This document shows positions 1 through 7,085 of a DNA stretch of 47,964 bases, piece by piece. The translations under genes and the position numbers were made by a program. The stretch's first letter is position 1. The number at the start of each line of letters is the position of its first letter. Origin of the DNA: Opitutales bacterium (GTDB taxonomy: Bacteria > Verrucomicrobiota > Verrucomicrobiia > Opitutales > Oceanipulchritudinaceae); assembly GCA_020831585.1 (NCBI GenBank), contig JAFIGE010000023.1:1-47964 (forward strand). The letters run 5' to 3'. Under the pieces are notes generated by a model. The model did not search any database and was not told the origin of the DNA. It was given only the letters and a program-made list of their open reading frames with translations.

Positions 1-50
1 TTCCTACAGGGGACTTGAACCCCGTTTACAACGTGCCCATGCTGGGCACA
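1..50 (-). other. tRNA T-arm-like sequence next to a hairpin, no complete tRNA
   Basis: Read on the minus strand, positions 1-24 contain a GGGG-TTCAAGT-CCCC stem and loop, which is the typical T-arm of a tRNA. Positions 33-49 form a second hairpin (GTGCCC, 5-base loop, GGGCAC). I could not find a matching acceptor stem or a convincing D arm, and the central hairpin has no canonical anticodon loop with U33. It may be a decayed tRNA, part of an RNA gene reaching past the window edge, or chance. Confidence 0.25.
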
Positions 51-164
51 CACAATGCGATCCACCGAATGGCTACCCGCGTCATGCCTCCTGCTGACTC
101 CGCTTCGCTCCGTTTGGGCAGAAGTCACGCCACGGGCAGTCATCGGTGATCGCGGACGTTGGCA
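46..164 (+). other. attC-like imperfect palindrome (degenerate)
   Basis: A long imperfect inverted repeat pairs GCGATC at 57-62 with GATCGC at 148-153. Interrupted pairing continues inward (ACCGA, CCCG) towards a centre near 105. On the right it ends in GTTGGCA at 158-164, which fits the integron R' box core GTTRRRY at its GTT. The left R'' box with its AAC core is not clear. Size (~120 bp) and bulged pairing resemble long chromosomal-integron attC sites. The first cassette gene begins just after it. Confidence 0.4.
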
Positions 165-179
165 GAAGAAAACTATACC

Positions 180-494
180 ATGAACCTCGCAGACCTTTCG
201 TCGCTGATGACAGTGCTGATTATCGCCATAGAGACGCCCGCTGCCGCGAGTTCGGAAGGTGCTCCCACTTGGACTGTTCTCGCCCTCGTTCCAATCGCTA
301 TCGGATTCGGAATTCTGGCGTCATTCGTAAATCACCGGATGATGTATCGCTTCCTCGGCGTCACAGGGAAAGACGAAAAGAAATCAGAAGGAAATTTTTT
401 CTTCTATATGGCGTGGCCTATAATTTGGCTGAGCGCATCACTCGGGTTCTCGATTGCGGCAGGTAGCTCGATTGGGTCATTTATACAGAAATGA
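180..494 (+). CDS. small hydrophobic membrane protein (cassette gene)
   Basis: A 104-aa protein of unknown function, starting at ATG 180. The frame is open from a TTG at 159, but that codon lies in the attC-like R' box. Two clear membrane segments are visible, at about residues 30-50 (rich in L, I, V, A, G) and 75-97. A charged KDEKK stretch near residues 66-70 separates them. The N-terminus (about residues 5-22) is also hydrophobic and could be a signal or third helix. The gene sits between two attC-like sites and ends 7 bases before the second, as expected of an integron cassette gene. I recognise no family. A small inner-membrane protein is the safest description. Confidence 0.6.
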   Translation: MNLADLSSLMTVLIIAIETPAAASSEGAPTWTVLALVPIAIGFGILASFVNHRMMYRFLGVTGKDEKKSEGNFFFYMAWPIIWLSASLGFSIAAGSSIGSFIQK

Positions 495-501
495 AAAATG
501 A

Positions 502-553
502 GCCTAACAAGGCGGTGCAGCCAAGCCACCGTCTCGCTACTTTTACGTTATGA
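502..553 (+). other. attC-like recombination site
   Basis: GCCTAAC at 502-508 fits the integron R'' consensus RYYYAAC exactly. It is followed by AAGGCGGTGCAGCC, the usual left half of short attC sites. GTTATGA at 547-553 is a partial match to the R' consensus GTTRRRY. GGCGGTG (511-517) can pair with CACCGTC (527-533) with one mismatch. The right half is degenerate. The 52-bp length is slightly under the usual minimum. It lies exactly between two short-spaced, co-oriented genes. Confidence 0.6.
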
Positions 554-566
554 ACCAAATAAAATC

Positions 567-1766
567 ATGCCAAGAAAAGAAACAATACTAACTATTTTCG
601 TTGCTTCTCCGTCGGACGTTACTGAAGAGCGGAAAGCACTCGAGTCTATAGTTAGCGAATTGAATCGCACTTGGAGTAAAAATCTCAACCTAAGGCTGGA
701 GCTCCTTAAATGGGAAACTGACGTTTATCCTGGGTTCGGTAAATGTCCACAAGATGTTATTAACAATCAAATAGACGACGAATACGATATTTTCATTTCG
801 ATATTCTGGAGCAAGATTGGAACACCAACGGCTAGTTCTGCGTCGGGAACAATAGAAGAGTTTAACAGAGCATACGCGAAATATAAAACTGACAGCGATT
901 CGGTAGACTTGATGGTTTACTTCAAAGACCAACCAATCCCTCCATCCAGAATCGATCCCGCACAGTTGACTCTCCTATCAGACGTAAAATCACAACTTGG
1001 AGAATTGGGAGGACTATATTGGACATTTGAGTCGATCAAGGATTTCGAATCATTACTCAGGAGTCACCTGAGCAAGGTCGCACAAAGATGGTCCTCGAAA
1101 CCAGAAAAAAGCACATTAACAGAGCAGACGATTAATTCTATTGATGCTGATTCTTCAGCCGAAAACAAAGAGTCGCTCGAAGACAATGACGACTACGGTT
1201 TGTTTGACTATATTGAGATATACGAAGAACGCATGGCAGATCATGGCTCTGCACTGAACGCACTTACCGACGCAACTCAAAGAATTGGAACGCAATTCAC
1301 TCGACGATCAGAAGAAATTAACGGCTTAGAATTAGGAGACGGAAAGAACGCAGACAGAAAGCAAGCACGTCGGATCCTCAAAAGCTCTAGTGAGGACCTT
1401 ATAAGGTATTCTGATATTGTGAACATTCAGATTAAACTCGCGGCTCAAGCACGCGAAGATAGTTTCGAGGCACTTAGCAAGGCGTTGTCTTTGTATGTCG
1501 ATTTCGATGAAGATTTCGAAAGCCTAAATGACTTGGAGGAAGGATTAGAACAATTCAAGGACGCTACGAACGGTACAAAAAAAGGTATAATCGGGTTTCG
1601 AAATACCGTATCCGCATTCCCAAGGCTCACCATTCAACTCAACAAATCGAAGAGACAGACATTATGTGCACTTGATTCAGTATTAGAGGAAATAGAAACA
1701 ACTGCACAATCGTGTGCAAGCATACTTAAGGCTATAAGAGAGATAAAAAAGGAATCTAAATCATAA
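567..1766 (+). CDS. DUF4062 domain protein (integron cassette gene)
   Basis: A 399-aa protein. Residues ~7-125 match the DUF4062 pattern: a beta strand followed by the signature IFVASPSDVTEER, then DIFISIFWSKIGTP, a GTIEEFNRAY helix and a DLMVYFKDQPIP strand. The fold is thought to resemble TIR/SLOG-type nucleotide-binding domains and often occurs in signalling or defence proteins. No NACHT or ATPase motor follows. The rest (~200-399) is charged and helical, probably coiled coil, with an acidic linker. I chose ATG 567 because an open frame from 498 runs through the attC site. Base composition is clearly more AT-rich than the rest of the window, which suggests recent transfer. Its stop codon lies inside the R'' box of the next attC, a hallmark of cassettes. 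Biochemical role unknown. Confidence 0.75.
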   Translation: MPRKETILTIFVASPSDVTEERKALESIVSELNRTWSKNLNLRLELLKWETDVYPGFGKCPQDVINNQIDDEYDIFISIFWSKIGTPTASSASGTIEEFNRAYAKYKTDSDSVDLMVYFKDQPIPPSRIDPAQLTLLSDVKSQLGELGGLYWTFESIKDFESLLRSHLSKVAQRWSSKPEKSTLTEQTINSIDADSSAENKESLEDNDDYGLFDYIEIYEERMADHGSALNALTDATQRIGTQFTRRSEEINGLELGDGKNADRKQARRILKSSSEDLIRYSDIVNIQIKLAAQAREDSFEALSKALSLYVDFDEDFESLNDLEEGLEQFKDATNGTKKGIIGFRNTVSAFPRLTIQLNKSKRQTLCALDSVLEEIETTAQSCASILKAIREIKKESKS

Positions 1767-1833
1767 CCAATCGTGCCATACACGTCCGGCCAGCGCTCCG
1801 CGCTAGCCTCCGCGTATGCACTCGACGTTGTGC
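1761..1833 (+). other. attC site
   Basis: This is the best attC in the window. The R'' box TCATAAC (1761-1767) overlaps the preceding stop codon. The R' box GTTGTGC spans 1827-1833. Between them the arms pair with extrahelical bases: TCG/CGA, TGC/GCA, ATAC/GTAT, GGC/GCC and AGCGC/GCGCT around a short TCC loop at about 1798. The 73-bp length is typical. Orientation matches the upstream cassettes, so an integrase and attI, if present, would lie left of position 1. Confidence 0.75.
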
Positions 1834-1838
1834 AAAAA

Positions 1839-2132
1839 ATGGAAGAAGATATTACAACCATCAACGTAGTGCCATCAGCGCCATTTCTCGAAAAAGAAGC
1901 CCTCGACGAGTATGTGGCCAAGTATCGGCGTGAAGATGTAGCCGGATTGGAGGTATCGACGCTCCTAGACTTGTTCCCAGCTCGTCCAATGATCACCGAG
2001 TTCCAGAAGGGTAAGCGTCCGTTGGCCTGCCTTCTTCCTGGATGGGCGATTTCTGGTATGCTTGGGGGATGGACTAGGGCAACCGAATTTCCACTGATCA
2101 TGCGGGTTGGGGATCATTTGCATAAAGGTTGA
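1839..2132 (+). CDS. short hypothetical protein, third cassette ORF
   Basis: A 97-aa ORF whose ATG (1839) follows the attC R' box by five bases, the normal position for a cassette gene. The first ~50 residues are acidic and helical (SAPFLEKEALDEYVAKYRRE) and look like real coding sequence. The C-terminal third (around GWAISGMLGGWTRATEF) is less convincing. I see no attC at its 3' end. Instead the frame stops about 20 bases before the ISAs1 relic, so the original cassette may have lost its tail to that insertion or to later deletion. No family recognised. Genuine translation is uncertain. Confidence 0.4.
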   Translation: MEEDITTINVVPSAPFLEKEALDEYVAKYRREDVAGLEVSTLLDLFPARPMITEFQKGKRPLACLLPGWAISGMLGGWTRATEFPLIMRVGDHLHKG

Positions 2133-2152
2133 GGCCTCTTTCGAGGACGTCT

Positions 2153-2530
2153 TCAAGAAAAGCGTCCCCCCATGGCGCAGCCGCGCAAAATGCGCCGCAC
2201 ACTGCGCCTTTTGACAAAGGACTTCTGGGCGTGCCGGGCAATGTTGAGGCATAACCGCCGCACGGTTCTTCGCGGCTTGACCCATGCGGATGCGGCTGGC
2301 GTCTTCGCCGAAGTAAACATCGAGCATCCAGGGGTCCTGGTTTTCCACCTCACCAGTGCCCCCGCATGGCTTCAGCAATGGGACGCGCCTGCGGCGGACG
2401 GCTGCTGATGGCGTAACGTTTTCCATACGTCGTTTTGCCGTTTTCGGCTCTCCAGGATTCCAGCCGCCCGACACTCTCGAAGCCTTTCCAAACCTTCCGG
2501 CAAGGCTTTAGCCCGCCGCACGGTCATGCT
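2153..2530 (-). pseudogene. ISAs1-family transposase remnant (C-terminal part, frameshifted)
   Basis: On the minus strand three frames must be joined to recover the C-terminal part of an ISAs1/H-repeat transposase. One frame gives WKGFESVGRLESWRAENGK and then YAISSRPPQARPIAEAMRGHW, corresponding to the family's YISS and RxHW blocks. The next gives WMLDVYFGEDASRIR and AAKNRA, matching the LDV.F.ED.sR.R and peN.a blocks. A third gives the family-like tail ending at 2153. At least two frameshifts and a stop after the RGHW block rule out a working enzyme. The N-terminal two-thirds, including the first catalytic aspartate, is absent, and I found no terminal inverted repeats. It adjoins the cassette stretch and marks old mobile-element activity. 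Confidence 0.7.
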
Positions 2531-2541
2531 TAGTGACTTAA

Positions 2542-2562
2542 AAAAACGCTCATCGCGTTTTT
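2542..2562. terminator. probable bidirectional intrinsic terminator
   Basis: The arms AAAAACGC (2542-2549) and GCGTTTTT (2555-2562) enclose the loop TCATC. The poly-A and poly-T flanks give a U-tract on whichever strand is transcribed. It lies between the transposase relic and the gene-free stretch upstream of 2883. Confidence 0.55.
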
Positions 2563-2882
2563 GATAATCGGTTGCCGTGTGAGGGTCTGCCGGATGCGTG
2601 GAAGGTGTGGATAGTGACTTCGCGGTTGCCGTTGGGGAACTGGGTAAGGCCGCCCTCGTCGAAGACAGGCATGCCGTGATATACCCCTCCTCTACCCTGT
2701 TTTAAAAAAAGGTTCAATTGATGACGGGGAGTAAAACGTCCACTTTTTGGAGCTTTCGGATGGCGCACACCTTGGAACGTCAACTAATTTAATTTGTAAC
2801 AACCTTTGTGATCACACCCTAGTCGGGCCGAACCTGAGTTTATTCTCGGATTTTCTCCCGCAATCTGTTGTTCTAGCCTTCA
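2563..2882. other. 320-bp stretch with no convincing gene
   Basis: It contains one minus-strand open frame (2550-2783, 77 aa) with no recognisable family and an unusual composition. That frame ends at the hairpin and may be the tail of a decayed gene. The right part (about 2785-2880) is AT-rich before the gene at 2883 and probably carries its promoter, but I cannot place -35 and -10 boxes with confidence. Confidence 0.4.
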
Positions 2883-4517
2883 ATGCTGGCGGATTCGGGA
2901 AAAACCTTTGAACGATGGAACGAGAGCGGTCATCTACCTGGGGGCGGGCGTCTGTGGCTGCCTGTATCCTCCGATGGGAGCGCCCGGCCGCAGAAGCAAG
3001 GTGGACCTCCGCCGGAAATTCTCTACCTCAACGACCTCCACGGGCACTTCGAGAGAATCGCCCCGGCTTGGTTCGAGGCCCGCGCCTCACTGGAAGGATC
3101 AGGCAAACCCTTTCTTTGCCTATCCGGAGGAGACGAACACGGCGGCGCATCGCCCTGGGATGTGGCCCATCCGATGGGCGCAGCCCCCGATCTTCCCTTT
3201 GCCTGGCAGGCAGTTCTGGGCATTCACGCCGCTGTCCCCGGTAATCACGACCTTGACTGGGGCTGGGAGGCATACGGTGGGATGATACGGGCTCAACCCT
3301 CGATTCCGCGCGTCCTCAGTCACCTTCGTGCCGAAAGTCCCGTCGCCCGGCTCCATTCGCCAGTTATCTTATTGGAGTGGCCGGACCACCTCATGGCCCT
3401 CCTCGGAGCCCTGAATGTCGCCGATACCACCGAGGGCAGCGCAAATCTGCTCCCGCCGGGTCCTGCTCTGGCAAAGCTCATCGCTGCGTTCGCACCAGTT
3501 GTGGACAGCTTGGTGATTCTTTCCCACCTCGGCTGGGAACAGCGCGCAGGTTCGTTTTACGACCCCTCACTTCTTCCCGGCCTCCCACCCCACGCCCTCC
3601 TTCTCGGCGCGCATTCCCATACGCGCCTTCCGTCCCACGAGCAATGGAGTAACGAATCCTATCTGCAATGTGCCCCCAATGCCGCCTCCTTTGGCCGGGC
3701 ATCCTGGAAGGATGGCCGGTGGAGCGTGCGCAATGTTTCCATTCCCCGGGAATCCTCAGCCTACCCAGGGCACGCCGGAGGCCAGGGGCTCCCATCTCTC
3801 CCTGAAATCGTCGAGCGCCGCCAGACGACCCTGCGAAAGAACGGGGTCCTCCCCATTCCCGGACACGATTTTTCCGTCGAGGCACCCGCCGTTGATGGCT
3901 ATTGCGGCGAATGTGCCCATTTCAATGCGGTTTCGGATACGCTAGCTGAATTCACCGCTACGCACCGTCCGCACCTGGCCGCGCTCTGCGTTCGCACAAT
4001 GACGCCGGAGCCCCTGTGCGGAAAACTCACTGCAGCCGATTGGTATCGACGTTTCGGATACGCTGACCGCTGCTTCATTCTCAACATCCCGGAGAATGCC
4101 CTGTGGCCGCTCCTGCGCGAAAATGCCCGGCGTCTTCTCATGCCCGCCCGCTTTATCTCCAACCGGGGCTTTCTTCACTTTTCTTCGGGTCTCCGCTATG
4201 CGGTCTCCTTTGATTCAGAAGAGGAACCCTCCATTCACAGTCTTGTCCTCGCGGGGGAAAGCCTGGCCGAGGGAACTTCCCCCGCGCTGAGCCTCACGAC
4301 CAATGCCTACGTCGCCACAGGTCAGGGCGGTTTTGCAAAGATCTTCCGGCAATGCGGCATCCCCTTTCCGGGCATTCCCCATCCCACGCACAACAAACCG
4401 GTCCGCGACCTCCTTTGGCACGCTTTCCGGGAAGCAGAGCCCGCGACCCTTCTTTCCCGCTTCCGCAAAGACGGGCGGTTGCAGAGATTCGAGACCTCGC
4501 CCGCAGTGTCCGGTTGA
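2883..4517 (+). CDS. 5'-nucleotidase/UDP-sugar-hydrolase-like metallophosphoesterase
   Basis: A 544-aa two-domain enzyme of the UshA/5'-nucleotidase type. The metallophosphoesterase domain shows the metal-binding blocks in order: D51-L-H53-G-H55, GGD84, G-N121-H122-D123, H215 and G-A-H244-S-H246. The C-terminal domain (~300-530) follows 5'-nucleotidase layout, with a substrate-loop-like segment around NPYG-equivalent residues not clearly seen. The family cleaves phosphate or pyrophosphate from nucleotides with two divalent metals, usually in the periplasm. No signal peptide is visible after the chosen ATG. Either the protein is cytosolic or the true start differs. It reads towards a dehydrogenase 34 bases downstream and could be co-transcribed with it. 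Exact substrate unknown. Confidence 0.8.
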   Translation: MLADSGKTFERWNESGHLPGGGRLWLPVSSDGSARPQKQGGPPPEILYLNDLHGHFERIAPAWFEARASLEGSGKPFLCLSGGDEHGGASPWDVAHPMGAAPDLPFAWQAVLGIHAAVPGNHDLDWGWEAYGGMIRAQPSIPRVLSHLRAESPVARLHSPVILLEWPDHLMALLGALNVADTTEGSANLLPPGPALAKLIAAFAPVVDSLVILSHLGWEQRAGSFYDPSLLPGLPPHALLLGAHSHTRLPSHEQWSNESYLQCAPNAASFGRASWKDGRWSVRNVSIPRESSAYPGHAGGQGLPSLPEIVERRQTTLRKNGVLPIPGHDFSVEAPAVDGYCGECAHFNAVSDTLAEFTATHRPHLAALCVRTMTPEPLCGKLTAADWYRRFGYADRCFILNIPENALWPLLRENARRLLMPARFISNRGFLHFSSGLRYAVSFDSEEEPSIHSLVLAGESLAEGTSPALSLTTNAYVATGQGGFAKIFRQCGIPFPGIPHPTHNKPVRDLLWHAFREAEPATLLSRFRKDGRLQRFETSPAVSG

Positions 4518-4551
4518 CGCCTCCAAAGGGGCAGCGTTGTCTCACTGAACT

Positions 4552-5514
4552 ATGAAGATTGTTGTTTTGGATGCCGAGACCATTCACTTCCCGGAACACC
4601 TCTGGGAGCCTTTCCGCAAGTTTGGGGAGCTGATCCTCCACGATCATACGCCGGCGGTCGAAGAGACTATCGTTGAACGCTGCCGCGATGCGGAAATTGT
4701 CCTGACCAATAAGGTGCCCCTGAGCGCTGGCATCCTCGCCCAATTGCCCAATCTTCGCCTCATCAGCGTGCTCGCCACTGGCTACAATGTGATCGATCTC
4801 GAAGCAGCGGGCAAGAGCGGGATCACTGTGTGCAATGTGCCCGCCTATAGCACAGCTTCAGTGGTTCAGCACACCCTCGCCCTCACCCTCGCGCTGCTGA
4901 ATGATGTGGCCGCCCTCAACGCCTCTGTCTACCAAGGAGATTGGGTGAACAGCCGCCACTTCTGCTATTGGCAAAAGGAGATCCGCGAGGTTTCCGAAAT
5001 GACTGTCGGCCTCGTCGGTTACGGAGATATTGGCAAGGGCGTTGCGCGGGTCTTCCAGGCATTGGGCGCGGAGGTCAAAGCCACCGTCCGGCGTCCGCGC
5101 GCGGCTGAAGCGGAAAACGGAGTCACCTTCGTCGACCTGCCCACACTCTTTCGCGAGTGCGACATTGTTTCTCTCCATTGCCCGCTGACGATCGGAAATA
5201 CGCGTTTCGTCAATCGCGCGCTTCTGCAAACCATGAAGCCCCACGCGCTTCTCATCAATACAGCCCGCGGCGGCCTCATTCACGAAACTGAGCTGGCGGC
5301 GGCCCTGAATGAAGGCCTCATCGGCGGTGCCGGCCTCGACGTGTCGGACAAGGAACCCATGGCACCCGACAGCCCTCTCCTCAAAGCGCGGCGCTGCATG
5401 ATCACGCCACACGTGGCTTGGGCCGGGCGCCGCTCACGTGAGCGCCTCCTCGAAGAAAGTGTTGCCAACGTGGAAGCCTTTCTTGCCAAAACGGCACGAA
5501 ACGTGGTCCGTTGA
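4552..5514 (+). CDS. D-2-hydroxyacid dehydrogenase (glycerate/hydroxypyruvate reductase type)
   Basis: A 320-aa NAD(P)-dependent D-isomer-specific 2-hydroxyacid dehydrogenase. The nucleotide-binding motif GLVGYGDIGKG (about 153-163) sits in the central Rossmann domain. The catalytic triad is present: Arg239 (NTARGG), Glu268 (DKEPM) and His287 (ITPHVAW). The N-terminal catalytic domain includes the family block ATGYNVIDLEAA. Overall it resembles glycerate dehydrogenase/hydroxypyruvate reductase (HprA-like), which interconverts hydroxypyruvate and D-glycerate. Other 2-oxo acids are possible. Length is normal. The next gene starts within 6 bases of its stop, which suggests co-transcription. Confidence 0.88.
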   Translation: MKIVVLDAETIHFPEHLWEPFRKFGELILHDHTPAVEETIVERCRDAEIVLTNKVPLSAGILAQLPNLRLISVLATGYNVIDLEAAGKSGITVCNVPAYSTASVVQHTLALTLALLNDVAALNASVYQGDWVNSRHFCYWQKEIREVSEMTVGLVGYGDIGKGVARVFQALGAEVKATVRRPRAAEAENGVTFVDLPTLFRECDIVSLHCPLTIGNTRFVNRALLQTMKPHALLINTARGGLIHETELAAALNEGLIGGAGLDVSDKEPMAPDSPLLKARRCMITPHVAWAGRRSRERLLEESVANVEAFLAKTARNVVR

Positions 5515-5519
5515 TTTTT

Positions 5520-6545
5520 ATGGAAATTTTAGCGTCGAGTCAGTTCGGACGCGCCAACCGCCTGGGAGCCCTCCTCCTCGCCGTGGCTTTGGCGTGGATG
5601 TCCGGCTGTGCAAGCACCCCTGGCCCTGTCGCCAAACCGGAGGATGGCAGCGCCCTCCGCCTTGTCCGGGCCTACCCGGTGGAGGGTATAGGCGGTGCCC
5701 GCGAACCCTCTGGTCTCACCCTTCAGAACGGCCGTCTCTACGCCGTTTGCGATAAGGTTGACAACACCGTTTTTCGCATCGATATCGATAACGGAGTCGC
5801 ACGGATGGTGCCTCATATCATTTTCACGCCCCCGCCAGGCGGGGAACCGCTGGACTTTGAAGGGATCACGAGCGACGAGGATGGCTACTTCTATCTGGCC
5901 TCCGAAACTTACTCGCGCATCCTCCGGGTGAGCCCATCCGGCGAGGCCTCGTGGCATTTCGAGAGTGTCGAACCCGCCGCACGGAAAGCCGGTCTCCTCC
6001 TGCGGCACAATGCCAAGCTGGAAGGCATTGCTCTCCTCCCCAACGGCAACTTCCTCCTGGCGGCAGAGCGCCACCCGCGCGGCCTTATCGAAGTCGACGG
6101 CCAGACCGGCGCGGTCCTCCACGCCCAAGTGATGAACAGCTCCATCTACAGCGCCGAGCTACCTCTCCTCCGCATTCCAGACTGGACGGGGCTCTTCGTC
6201 TTTCAGGAGCGGGTCTTCGCCCTTTTCCGGAACGCGCACCTGGTTGTTCCCTTGGGCAGGCATGAAAATGGCGATTTCTACGAAGCCGCAGGAGCCCGCA
6301 GCTTCCAACATGCTGAGGAGAGCAGTGAATACCGCTACGACGTGCTGCGCTTTGGCAAAGCGGAGGGTCTCGCCATGGACGAACGTTTCATTTACGTGGT
6401 CATCGACAACAACGGTCGCCCGCGCGCCATCGACCGCGCCGATAAACGACCCCTTCTTTTTGTGTTTGAAAACCCTTTTGCCGAATCTGAACCGGATTCA
6501 CCAGTGATGGCACCCTTTACCCTCTCGGGCCTTCTCCGGCGCTGA
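5520..6545 (+). CDS. phytase-like / esterase-like beta-propeller lipoprotein
   Basis: A 341-aa predicted lipoprotein. ATG 5520 is followed by a positively charged N-terminus (GRANR), a hydrophobic stretch and the lipobox WMSGC with Cys30. The mature part resembles the 'esterase-like activity of phytase' / SdiA-regulated propeller families. Its features are an EPSGLTL block, DFEGITSDEDGYFYLASE and KLEGIALLPNGNFLLAAE. Repeated G-I-x-x-x-x-D/N-G strands are typical of propeller blades. The protein should be anchored in the periplasm or outer membrane. Whether it is enzymatic is unknown, and phytase activity should not be assumed. A TTG at 5511 overlaps the previous stop codon and would add three residues, but ATG 5520 is preferred. 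dtd follows after five bases. Confidence 0.7.
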   Translation: MEILASSQFGRANRLGALLLAVALAWMSGCASTPGPVAKPEDGSALRLVRAYPVEGIGGAREPSGLTLQNGRLYAVCDKVDNTVFRIDIDNGVARMVPHIIFTPPPGGEPLDFEGITSDEDGYFYLASETYSRILRVSPSGEASWHFESVEPAARKAGLLLRHNAKLEGIALLPNGNFLLAAERHPRGLIEVDGQTGAVLHAQVMNSSIYSAELPLLRIPDWTGLFVFQERVFALFRNAHLVVPLGRHENGDFYEAAGARSFQHAEESSEYRYDVLRFGKAEGLAMDERFIYVVIDNNGRPRAIDRADKRPLLFVFENPFAESEPDSPVMAPFTLSGLLRR

Positions 6546-6550
6546 CCGCC

Positions 6551-7000
6551 ATGCGGATCGTGGCGCAGCGCGTGGCCCGGGCACAGGTCTCCGTTGAAGA
6601 TCAGGTAACGGGGCGGATCGATTCGGGCCTGCTCCTCTTTGTAGGTATCCACCAGGATGATACCGAAGCAGACTCCGCTTGGCTGGCCGACAAGGTACCG
6701 AAGCTGCGCCTCTTCGAAGACGATACCGGGCGGATGGCGCGCAATGTGGACGAAGCAGGCGGTGGGCTACTCGTGATCAGCCAATTCACCCTCTTTGGAA
6801 GCATCCGCAAGGGCACCCGCCCCTCCTTCCACCTCGCCGCGCCGCCGGAGCGCGCTATTCCCCTCTACGAGACCTTCCTCCGCCAACTCCGGACAACCTT
6901 TGCCGGCCCCGTCGAAGCCGGTGTCTTCGGTGCCATGATGCGCATCGATGCCCTCAACGACGGTCCGGTCACCCTCATTCTCGATTCCCGTGAACGTTAA
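6551..7000 (+). CDS. dtd: D-aminoacyl-tRNA deacylase
   Basis: A 149-aa protein matching DTD over its full normal length (~145-150 aa). It hydrolyses the ester bond of D-aminoacyl-tRNAs (and Gly-tRNA-Ala), recycling tRNA and keeping D-amino acids out of protein. Visible signatures are the N-terminal MRIVAQRVARAQVSV, the motif SQFTLFGS (77-84) and NDGPVT (136-141), whose Gly-Pro pair selects for D-chirality. The enzyme is a cytosolic homodimer. It follows the lipoprotein gene by five bases and ends the co-directional run from 2883. The catalytic motifs are intact. Confidence 0.95.
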   Translation: MRIVAQRVARAQVSVEDQVTGRIDSGLLLFVGIHQDDTEADSAWLADKVPKLRLFEDDTGRMARNVDEAGGGLLVISQFTLFGSIRKGTRPSFHLAAPPERAIPLYETFLRQLRTTFAGPVEAGVFGAMMRIDALNDGPVTLILDSRER

Positions 7001-7085
7001 AATTGATTCGAATACCGAAATTTCAATTGCGGTGAGCCTAAAAAAAACGCGTAAATAACCCTCCACCGTTCAGGTGCCTCCCGAC

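Noticed and set aside
1-84. Complete tRNA gene on the minus strand
   Set aside because: Only the T arm is convincing. No paired acceptor stem, no good D arm, and no U33 in the candidate anticodon loop.
2550-2783. 77-aa minus-strand frame before the terminator-like hairpin
   Set aside because: Unusual composition and no family. Perhaps the tail of a decayed gene, but not supportable as a gene.
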